Shown in pieces: positions 1 to 5,950 of a stretch of DNA of 19,790 bases (position 1 is the stretch's first letter; every line of letters starts with the position of its first letter). Source of the stretch: Legionellales bacterium. GTDB taxonomy: Bacteria; Pseudomonadota; Gammaproteobacteria; Berkiellales; Berkiellaceae. The translations under genes and the position numbers were made by a program. The DNA lies in the NCBI GenBank assembly GCA_023266435.1, contig JAHFQF010000015.1, positions 1-19,790 on the forward strand, read 5' to 3'. The notes beneath the pieces are model-generated. The model did not search any database. It had not been told where the DNA came from and saw only the letters and a program-made list of their open reading frames with translations.

Positions 1-90
1 TACATTGAAGTATATTACAATCGTAAGCGTCTTCATTCAACTCTCGGCTATCTCAGCCCAGAGGCTTTTGAGGCAAAATCTGTAGCTTAG
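1..90 (+). CDS. IS3-family transposase OrfB, C-terminal end (partial)
   Basis: Frame 1 is open from the window edge to a TAG stop and encodes the last 29 residues of an rve-type (DDE) integrase/transposase. The peptide contains YYNRKRLHSTLGYLSP, the hallmark C-terminal motif of IS3-family OrfB proteins (YN..R.H..LGY.SP). Its glutamate-containing catalytic segment lies upstream of the window. The stop is followed directly by the right terminal sequence of the element, as in other compact IS3 elements. OrfA, the frameshift region and the left end are outside the window, so completeness and activity cannot be judged. Family assignment is secure; the subgroup is not. Confidence 0.88.
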   Translation, partial: YIEVYYNRKRLHSTLGYLSPEAFEAKSVA

Positions 91-120
91 TAACCTGTCC
101 GCTTTTTCGGGGCAGGATCA
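91..120 (+). mobile_element. Right terminal inverted repeat of the IS3-family element
   Basis: The 30 bases after the transposase stop end in CA-3'. Read from the other strand they begin TGATCCTGCCCCGAAAAAGC, which fits the 5'-TG...CA-3' ends and the CCTGCCCC / GGACAGG composition common in IS3-family termini. Bases 94-116 can also fold (CCTGTCC with GGGGCAGG, one G-T pair), a possible small terminator for the transposase. The junction with host DNA falls at about 120/121, inside a HAD-like gene. The left end and target duplication are not in the window. Confidence 0.7.
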
Positions 121-487
121 CTTCTCTATTTGAGGCACAGCCAACCCACAATGGCATGTCTTTGGAGGCTGCTTGAATTTGAGCGAATAAATCTCGGTTA
201 GTTTGTAAAAGCAAGTATTGCACAGCGGCTCTAAAATCAGCATAAAATTCTGTTTGAAAAGCTTGCGTACACTGTACGATTTTCTGTGTTAATGCGGCAT
301 CTGGGGCTTGGATATGAGTCAATTCATCAGCAGTAAGCGCTTGAGTAAGATACTGTAGGAGCAATCCCTCACGCGCCTCCAGTGCTGCTGAGAACAAGAG
401 GGTATACTGTTTTCTGAAAGTTTCATTGAACAAACACCCATCTAAATCAAATAAGTGTGCCTGTCCCTGTGCTTCTTTATGACTCAT
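121..487 (-). pseudogene. HAD-like hydrolase gene truncated by the IS
   Basis: The reading frame from an ATG at 487 encodes 122 native residues before it runs into the IS and terminates inside it at position 53. Residues 11-21 (HLFDLDGCLFN) match HAD motif I, with D14 and D16 as nucleophile and acid/base. Residues 115-120 (VGCASN) look like motif II, with S119. Motifs III and IV, needed for catalysis in this superfamily, are missing, so the product should be inactive as a phosphatase. The start at 487 is preferred over the upstream ATG at 538 because an AGGAG lies 12 bases before it. The last native codon is the Glu after ASNR; the next 22 codons or so are IS sequence. The substrate of the intact protein cannot be inferred. 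HAD-like proteins also occur among Dot/Icm effectors, but nothing here shows secretion. Confidence 0.7.
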
Positions 488-557
488 GATAGGTCTACGC
501 TCCTGTATGAAGATTCTGCTCCAAGATAAAGGAGTCAAAAGTTAGTCAGATACGTTT

Positions 558-585
558 AATATAGACTAAAGAGCGTAGTAAACAA
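558..585 (-). promoter_or_regulatory. Possible promoter of the truncated HAD-like gene
   Basis: On the minus strand TTGTTT (580-585) and TATATT (558-563) are separated by 16 bases and lie about 70 bases upstream of the ATG at 487. This is a plausible sigma70 promoter with a weak -35. There is no other evidence. Confidence 0.35.
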
Positions 586-670
586 GAAAAGGGCAAGAGG
601 GTGTAGTCGTTCCACGATGAAATGAGGAAATCGTTATTGCTTGGGTATATTCTCTGTATGTCAAAGAATA

Positions 671-679
671 TGGCATAAT
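671..679 (+). promoter_or_regulatory. Possible extended -10 of the MNT/HEPN module
   Basis: TGG-CATAAT forms an extended -10 element about 60 bases before the GTG start of the antitoxin gene. No convincing -35 is seen. The stretch 539-739 holds nothing else that can be identified. Confidence 0.25.
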
Positions 680-739
680 GGTGTTTGAAAATTGGCGCCC
701 AGTGCTGTGCACAAGTCCTGGTTCAAGGGGATAACTATC

Positions 740-1021
740 GTGCGATTAACAAATAGTGAGATCAGTGAAATAAAAAATGTGATTACTACGTTTGATCCCA
801 ATGCGTCGGTAGTTTTATTTGGATCACGAGCCGATGACACTAAAAAAGGAGGGGATATTGATCTCTTAATTTTATCTGAGATTCTTAATCCTCAAGATAA
901 AAGAAATATTAAAATTGCATTAAAGGACAAATTAGGGGATCAAAAAATAGATGTGGTACTTTCCATAAAAGGGGAAGAACCTATCGCAAAAATTGCATTA
1001 CAAGAAGGCGTCTTTCTATGA
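740..1021 (+). CDS. MNT-domain nucleotidyltransferase, antitoxin of HEPN/MNT module
   Basis: A 93-residue minimal nucleotidyltransferase. FGSRADDTKKGGDIDLLI (residues 27-44) carries the family signature: G28-S29, then D39-x-D41 as metal ligands, with a third Asp at D71 (KIDVVL). In characterised type VII toxin-antitoxin pairs the MNT partner adds AMP to a tyrosine near the HEPN active site and so silences the toxin. The GTG at 740 is chosen because AAGGGG lies nine bases before it; a longer in-frame start (TTG at 692) has no ribosome binding site. The stop overlaps the HEPN start by four bases (ATGA), the usual coupling in this module. The spacing between GS and DxD is nine residues, one shorter than in many relatives. 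Confidence 0.85.
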   Translation: MRLTNSEISEIKNVITTFDPNASVVLFGSRADDTKKGGDIDLLILSEILNPQDKRNIKIALKDKLGDQKIDVVLSIKGEEPIAKIALQEGVFL

Positions 1022-1461
1022 AAAATGATATAAATTATCGTGAGCTGTACGTAGTATTTTGTAAAGACTTAGCAGAAACAGCGAGATGGTTAGAGCGTTC
1101 TTTTAGCATCTGTGAACAGATTGGTATTAAAGAAAATTATTCTCCAGTAGAGCTGGATGCCTTTGAAGTGTTAACTAGCCGATTCGCCAGATCGATTGAT
1201 TTTTTGATACAAAAAATATATAGAGGGTTGGATGTCTTAGAGTTAGAGCCGCAGGGGACGATTATTGACACCATTCAGCGTGCACACAAACGGGGTTTGA
1301 TTGATGCGCCACAAGTTGTGCGTCAAATGAAAGAATTACGTAATGAAATCGCCCATGAATACACTAACCGAGATTTGATTTTGCTATTTAAAGACATTTT
1401 TCAGTTTACACCCATGCTATTAAGTTACATTCATCGTGCGTTAGCGTATCCAATTAAGTAA
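1018..1461 (+). CDS. HEPN-domain toxin (putative ribonuclease) of HEPN/MNT module
   Basis: A 147-residue, mostly helical protein. Residues 108-115 read RNEIAHEY, the R-x4-H-x-Y signature of HEPN toxins: R108 and H113 form the RNase site, and Y115 is the tyrosine that MNT partners modify in studied systems. The length fits the family, and the gene overlaps the MNT gene upstream by four bases. The module probably acts in plasmid or island maintenance or in phage defence; which of these cannot be told here. It sits between an IS and the Dot/Icm cluster. There is no sign of inactivation. Confidence 0.83.
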   Translation: MKNDINYRELYVVFCKDLAETARWLERSFSICEQIGIKENYSPVELDAFEVLTSRFARSIDFLIQKIYRGLDVLELEPQGTIIDTIQRAHKRGLIDAPQVVRQMKELRNEIAHEYTNRDLILLFKDIFQFTPMLLSYIHRALAYPIK

Positions 1462-1544
1462 GATTGAAACGATTATATACGCTTCCTCATTTGCTTTTAA
1501 ACGGTTGAGTATAGCGATCCCCCAGCAATTTTCTGGAAAAATAG

Positions 1545-1639
1545 TAACAGCTCAGCTACCTCTATGACCTGCCTACGAGCTGAGAGTCTGGATGCCACCT
1601 CAGCCCGGGCACCTATGGCCTAGGGGGGCTGAGCTGTTA
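1545..1639. repeat. Compact structured repeat with nested and alternative hairpins
   Basis: A perfect 12-base inverted repeat (TAACAGCTCAGC at 1545-1556, GCTGAGCTGTTA at 1628-1639) encloses 71 bases. Two further arms reuse the same CTCAGC/GCTGAG core. CTCAGCT (1551-1557) can pair with AGCTGAG (1578-1584), and CTCAGCCC (1599-1606) with GGGCTGAG (1626-1633), the latter holding an inner CCTA/TAGG hairpin. The long stem and the two short stems exclude each other. There is no T-tract after it, so it is not a standard terminator. It lies between the HEPN stop and the next promoter. It could be a mobile hairpin repeat, a structured RNA or an mRNA 3' end. The rest of 1462-1754 holds only the promoter of the next gene. 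Confidence 0.55.
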
Positions 1640-1684
1640 TGAAAAATACGTTGTGATACACGCAATGACACAATGTTAACTAAC

Positions 1685-1714
1685 TTGTGTTTGTGGCCGA
1701 TATGAGCGTATAAT
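1685..1714 (+). promoter_or_regulatory. sigma70-type promoter of the 365-residue gene
   Basis: TTGTGT (1685-1690) and TATAAT (1709-1714) are 18 bases apart. The -10 is a perfect consensus and lies 40 bases before the ATG at 1755. The gene therefore appears to be transcribed on its own. Confidence 0.6.
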
Positions 1715-1754
1715 AGATAAAATTCTGCTTTTTATACTTCAAAAGGGGCTTCTT

Positions 1755-2852
1755 ATGTCAGCAGGACAAAAACCACAAAATGTGCCAGTACAACAAGTTG
1801 ATTTGGGGAGCTTCTTACGGCCTGTATTAACAGAAGCAATTCAAGCAGAGGTCTTAATGCATTTGCGCGAGCAAGAGGCGAAACCTGAAAATGTAAATGC
1901 AGACAGATTAGCAGGGGATATCCAGAACGCACTAGAGGCTAAAGTGTTCGAGAGCCTGGGTGTGGACAGTGCTTTTTGGAATACATTGCATCGCGATCCT
2001 AGCGTGCGAGATAAATTTGCAGGGTTAGCGTTAACACCAGAAAACGTGAGCCCTATGACAGACTTTGCATTGGAGCAATATGAAGGTGTGGGCCAAGAAA
2101 TTGCTAGATCACTGCTCAGAGCTTTTCCTGCCCCATTGAATACACCCGGTGAAGGGCATTGGAAAAAACAACAATCAGCCATTCAGCAAACGATTGAAAG
2201 CCAATTAAAAGCCAGAGACACAGTCGCGTTGTCACGCTGTAATCAGAAATTGGATGAAATATTAGAGGCAGCTAATGTTAAAGACGCAGCCGCAAAAGAA
2301 GAAGCTAAAAAAGCTTTGTTTAGTGCAGTGGCTAAGCGTCGTGCAGCGTTAGACGCCGAAGCAAATCATCTCAGTCAATTTGACCGTGACAAGCAAAAAG
2401 CAGCAGACGAAGAAAAGAGTAAACAAAGCAAGCCACAAGCTCAGCAGCAGCAACAAAGTGCTGGTGCTGAACAGGGTGGCTCCGATTTTGACAAGTGGAT
2501 GCGTCAGCGGGATTATCAAGGTCAAAACTTGGTTGTGTCGATGGTACTCGCTTTGGTTCTGTCTAAAGGGCCGTTGAATATTATTGATTACATCGGTTGT
2601 ATTTTGACCGGTGGTGCAGATGGCTTATTACGTAAGTGGAAAATGCTAGAATATCAAGGCATGACTTTTCACAATCAATTAGCCAGTGAAAAATTCAATC
2701 CATTAGATGGTGGTGCAGATGCACCCAGGGCGCGAACAGCCACAGATGAACAAGGGGGAGCCACTGCCGCACAAAATGCAGTCGCTCAGCAAGCCAATGC
2801 CGGTAACGCCGCAGCGCAAGCAGCCAATAGACCTAAGCCACAACAAGGTTAA
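1755..2852 (+). CDS. Ala/Gln-rich protein with one hydrophobic segment, function unknown
   Basis: A 365-residue protein that I do not recognise. The N-terminal 200 residues are helical and charged. Residues 206-240 are low-complexity, with a Q-run around 228-234. Residues 258-286 (from NLVVSMVLALVLSKGPLN) form the only clear hydrophobic stretch, long enough for one or two membrane passes. The C-terminus (about 320-365) is rich in Ala, Gln and Gly and probably disordered. No signal peptide is seen. AAGGGG precedes the ATG by eight bases. The gene has its own promoter and terminator and runs towards the last dotA gene. Position beside the Dot/Icm operon and the disordered, membrane-inserting character fit either an accessory component or a secreted substrate, but neither is shown. 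Confidence 0.75.
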   Translation: MSAGQKPQNVPVQQVDLGSFLRPVLTEAIQAEVLMHLREQEAKPENVNADRLAGDIQNALEAKVFESLGVDSAFWNTLHRDPSVRDKFAGLALTPENVSPMTDFALEQYEGVGQEIARSLLRAFPAPLNTPGEGHWKKQQSAIQQTIESQLKARDTVALSRCNQKLDEILEAANVKDAAAKEEAKKALFSAVAKRRAALDAEANHLSQFDRDKQKAADEEKSKQSKPQAQQQQQSAGAEQGGSDFDKWMRQRDYQGQNLVVSMVLALVLSKGPLNIIDYIGCILTGGADGLLRKWKMLEYQGMTFHNQLASEKFNPLDGGADAPRARTATDEQGGATAAQNAVAQQANAGNAAAQAANRPKPQQG

Positions 2853-2898
2853 TAGTAACTTTTACAGTATAGGGGCTGGTCTTAAGTGACCACCCGCT

Positions 2899-2929
2899 AA
2901 ATGCCCACACAAGTGGGCATTTTTTATTT
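2899..2929 (+). terminator. Rho-independent terminator
   Basis: ATGCCCAC (2901-2908), loop ACAA and GTGGGCAT (2913-2920) form a perfect stem that can extend by AA/TT. The stem is followed by TTTTTATTT. It lies 47 bases after the 365-residue gene. The convergent dotA stop codon (2924-2926) is inside the T-tract. On the minus strand only a short T-run follows, so termination of the dotA operon here is less certain. Confidence 0.85.
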
Positions 2930-5900
2930 CTTTCCACCAGTGTCTGGATCTTTCCCTTTAGGTCTATCACCAGGTGATACGGTTTGAGAGGATCGAGGCA
3001 GAGGTGCACTAGGCAAAGGCGGTGGTGCCGGAGGTGGGGATGGGGGCTGTGCTCCAGGTAGAGGCGGGGCTGGAGGCGGAGGCACTGTCCCTGGGGGTGG
3101 TGCGGGTGGCGGCGGTATTACTGGTGCAGCCTTTGAAAGCGCTGGATCGGGAGTGGTTTGCCCAGCTGGTATTGAAGGTGTCTCAGGTTTTTTCCATGCA
3201 GCATTTTTTGAAGGATCATCCATCTTTGCCTGTGAACGTGCTCTTGATTCTGCAAGTCTATCTTGTATTTGTTTCTCTTTTTGTGCAGCTTCAAGTTGCT
3301 TTGCATCATCAGCAATCCGTTTTTCGTCAATTTTGAGCTGCATTTTTGCAGCTCCATGCTCAATTTGCTCATTAAAACTTAATTTGCCCATTTTATCTCG
3401 TTGATCTTGTAATCTCATTTGCAATGTAGGGTTTGTTGGCCCCGCAGGCTTCAGGCCCTGACGAACATTGGTTTGTGTTGTTTTTTTAGCTGCATCTGCT
3501 GTTTCACGCGCTGTTCTTTGTTTATCCATTTCTTGTTTGCGACGTCTAATATCATCAGCAAAAGTACTTTGTGCTGTAACATCTGCCATAGGTTTGCCAA
3601 GGATTTTTTCACGTTGAGCTTGTATTGATTTTTCAAATTCAGATTGAGTCTTCCCAGGTGTGGTTGAAGCAGAAGGTTTCGCCAAATTAGGTGGCAATGG
3701 TGGCGCAGGTGGCGGTTTGGTTGCATTCGCTGCATCTCTCTTTTTCTGAGCGGCTTTACCTGCTTTGTGGAGTAAGTCTGCCATGCCGCTGGCGCCTTGC
3801 TCAGCAAGACCGCCCACTGCCGCAGTACCTTTATCAAAGGCTTGAGAAATGACTTGATCCAATTCTTGACCATCACCACTGTGCTCTGGATGTCCTCCAA
3901 TCCAACGAATCACACGATCCGGTAAAATGTGAATTAAACCAAAACACTGATTAGTAGCACTTGAGATCAGTGCGGTATAAATAGTAATGAAGGCTATGGA
4001 GCCTAACATACCGAGTGTACCCATGATCTGTCCAGAGACAGCTTCTTGAAATCCATAATTTAATAGGGTAATCGCTGAAATTAAGACTTTGCTACCTGCC
4101 ACAAAGCCTATCACCATCAAAGTAGGGCGTAGCATGACATTGGCGGTTAACATGACAGCAGGATGTGCTTTACCCAAATGATCATTAGAAGGAGAAATAA
4201 AGCCTAACGCCACAATAGGCGCTGCGATCATCATTTCTATGACCATAATTAACCAAGTGATGGCGGCTACGTTATAGATCATAAAGGGAATCAGTGGGAT
4301 GTAAATGCCCAGTGTCATGGCTGCGCCCCATAAGATAGACGCCATAAATGCGATCAAAACCATGACGAAGCTGAGAATATCTGAGATCGCAAATCCGGTA
4401 CCGCTCCCAAGTAAAGGATAGTCGCTATTCCAACCTATGATCACGAGTACGATAGCGACAATTAATGAAGTATATAGCAGCATTTCAATGGTAAAGGCGA
4501 GCTCTGTACCCATTTTTTGCATAGAGCGGATAGGATCAGCACTGCGAGTCGTCATATATTGAGTAAATTTCACAGCGGCTTCTACAAAAATGCCTGAGCC
4601 ACCGCTCATGGCATTGCCAGCAGAGCCATAATTAGCTGGACTGAGATTCAAATCTGAGTACTCATCTGCCTCTCCCAAAATTCCCAATATCTCTTGATAG
4701 GTTTTGTTAATCTTCTTAGCCCATTCTTCATTCATACGAACAGGTGGAGTGGTCTTAGGGGGGATGAGTGCGCTGAGTGATGTGCCTGAGCCTTCTGCGA
4801 GCTTAAAATAATAACTTCCCGCTGTGATCCACCCATTTCGAATCGAACCATCGATAATGGTTTTATCTCGTAATACATTGGTATATTCCAAAGATTTAAT
4901 TGCGAGCATCTCTGCATTATAGGCTCGCATAGACCGTTCTAGTAAGTTTTTTAATGCATCCTCCCAGTATATTTTAGGGATTGTCAAAATCGTTTCAATA
5001 TCATTATCTAATATTTGATACATGGCCTTCAGTGCTTTGAGCTTGATTTTACTGATGATGGCTTCTTGTTGTAGTTTGATTTTTACTTTATCTTCGTCAG
5101 AGGTTGTTGCTGACAAAGCCTTTTGAATAATCGTCCCCTCTTCTGAGAGGTTAGGCACACGGACTTGGCCGCAGGCTCGATGTGCCTCTTCTTGAGTAAA
5201 GTTAGGAGAAATTTGATAAGAGCCCATGTCATAGCCGCGCTCATTCCAAAAAACTTCAATGTTTAACCCATCAAAAATACGTCGATTATCATTATCATTG
5301 ATGACCGCTCTACAGACCACATGTTTTAGCATACCTTTGGCCACTATCCGTAGCCCAGGAGGATAGTCTGAGGCACCTTCGGATTGATTGATCGAACCTT
5401 GATAGAGCGCATAGTTGACGACTGTTTCCCAGACTGCGTTTGCAGCACCAATGCTTTGGACCACGCACCACATCATCATGATTTGAATTAAGGAATACCC
5501 AGCAACACTGGGAATTAAAAACCCAACGCCTACTACTGAGCGTATAGGTACCCAAATTTTGGACCACTGTCGGCCTAGTATTTCGCCTTCTTGGGCTGTA
5601 TTTAAGGTGGAAATAACGGTGGTATAAATGAGCACCAAGGAGCCTAATGTTAAAATGATGATGTTATAAATCTCAAACATCGCACCCATTAAACCGTTAC
5701 CAATGCCTTTTTGTGTGCCTAATAAAGTTGTGCCCACATCTCCAAAAATCTTTTCCAAAAAATAAAAGGATTTGTCTTCAGGATAAATGCAAGAAAGAAA
5801 GGACAGTTGACTATTACGGTTTAAGCAGGTAGGAGAGCCGCTAATAGGGGCCGCCTCTTCTTCGGCATCTGCTTCTACGGCAAAGGCGACAGAGGATAAG

Positions 5901-5950
5901 CAAATCAGAAAGATTAACAGTGCATGTTTAAAGGCAGCGAGCAACCTCAT
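2924..5950 (-). CDS. dotA: DotA/TraY-family protein, third tandem copy, with coiled-coil and proline-rich tail
   Basis: A 1008-residue polytopic inner-membrane protein of the Dot/Icm system. A signal peptide (residues 1-24) is followed by a C-x12-C segment (42-54), the FGDVG motif (69-73), two membrane segments (about 92-115 and 136-165), a large periplasmic region (about 170-480), and further membrane segments between 485 and 675 ending in LPDRVIRWIGG (676-686). That core closely matches the two upstream copies. After it comes a 320-residue tail: a first proline patch (747-754), a long Lys/Glu/Gln-rich helical stretch (about 768-910), and a polyproline region (945-985) with PPPPAPPPG and PPPPAPPLP. 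Legionella DotA is of similar total length but, as far as I recall, owes that to its periplasmic loop. The start overlaps the previous dotA stop (ATGA), with GGTGG upstream. The copy nearest the canonical dotA cannot be decided from the sequence. Confidence 0.88.
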   Translation of the reverse strand: MRLLAAFKHALLIFLICLSSVAFAVEADAEEEAAPISGSPTCLNRNSQLSFLSCIYPEDKSFYFLEKIFGDVGTTLLGTQKGIGNGLMGAMFEIYNIIILTLGSLVLIYTTVISTLNTAQEGEILGRQWSKIWVPIRSVVGVGFLIPSVAGYSLIQIMMMWCVVQSIGAANAVWETVVNYALYQGSINQSEGASDYPPGLRIVAKGMLKHVVCRAVINDNDNRRIFDGLNIEVFWNERGYDMGSYQISPNFTQEEAHRACGQVRVPNLSEEGTIIQKALSATTSDEDKVKIKLQQEAIISKIKLKALKAMYQILDNDIETILTIPKIYWEDALKNLLERSMRAYNAEMLAIKSLEYTNVLRDKTIIDGSIRNGWITAGSYYFKLAEGSGTSLSALIPPKTTPPVRMNEEWAKKINKTYQEILGILGEADEYSDLNLSPANYGSAGNAMSGGSGIFVEAAVKFTQYMTTRSADPIRSMQKMGTELAFTIEMLLYTSLIVAIVLVIIGWNSDYPLLGSGTGFAISDILSFVMVLIAFMASILWGAAMTLGIYIPLIPFMIYNVAAITWLIMVIEMMIAAPIVALGFISPSNDHLGKAHPAVMLTANVMLRPTLMVIGFVAGSKVLISAITLLNYGFQEAVSGQIMGTLGMLGSIAFITIYTALISSATNQCFGLIHILPDRVIRWIGGHPEHSGDGQELDQVISQAFDKGTAAVGGLAEQGASGMADLLHKAGKAAQKKRDAANATKPPPAPPLPPNLAKPSASTTPGKTQSEFEKSIQAQREKILGKPMADVTAQSTFADDIRRRKQEMDKQRTARETADAAKKTTQTNVRQGLKPAGPTNPTLQMRLQDQRDKMGKLSFNEQIEHGAAKMQLKIDEKRIADDAKQLEAAQKEKQIQDRLAESRARSQAKMDDPSKNAAWKKPETPSIPAGQTTPDPALSKAAPVIPPPPAPPPGTVPPPPAPPLPGAQPPSPPPAPPPLPSAPLPRSSQTVSPGDRPKGKDPDTGGKK

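Noticed and set aside
639..651. The word CTTGGGTATATTC occurs here and, inverted, near 18221-18233
   Set aside because: Shared words of this length are expected by chance in a window of this size, and the flanks do not match.
692..740. Longer TTG start for the MNT antitoxin
   Set aside because: No ribosome binding site precedes it, while the GTG at 740 has AAGGGG at the right distance and gives the usual family length.
1545..1639. tRNA or tmRNA, suggested by AGCTCAGCT resembling a D-arm
   Set aside because: No acceptor stem, T-loop or CCA end is found; the pairing is explained by nested inverted repeats.
1841..2182. Open frame of 113 codons on the minus strand inside the 365-residue gene
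   Set aside because: It has no ribosome binding site or known motif and lies wholly within a gene with good promoter, start and terminator.
3022..3628. Several open frames on the plus strand opposite the third dotA
   Set aside because: They are antisense shadows of the repetitive proline/lysine-rich dotA tail, without ribosome binding sites or recognisable domains.
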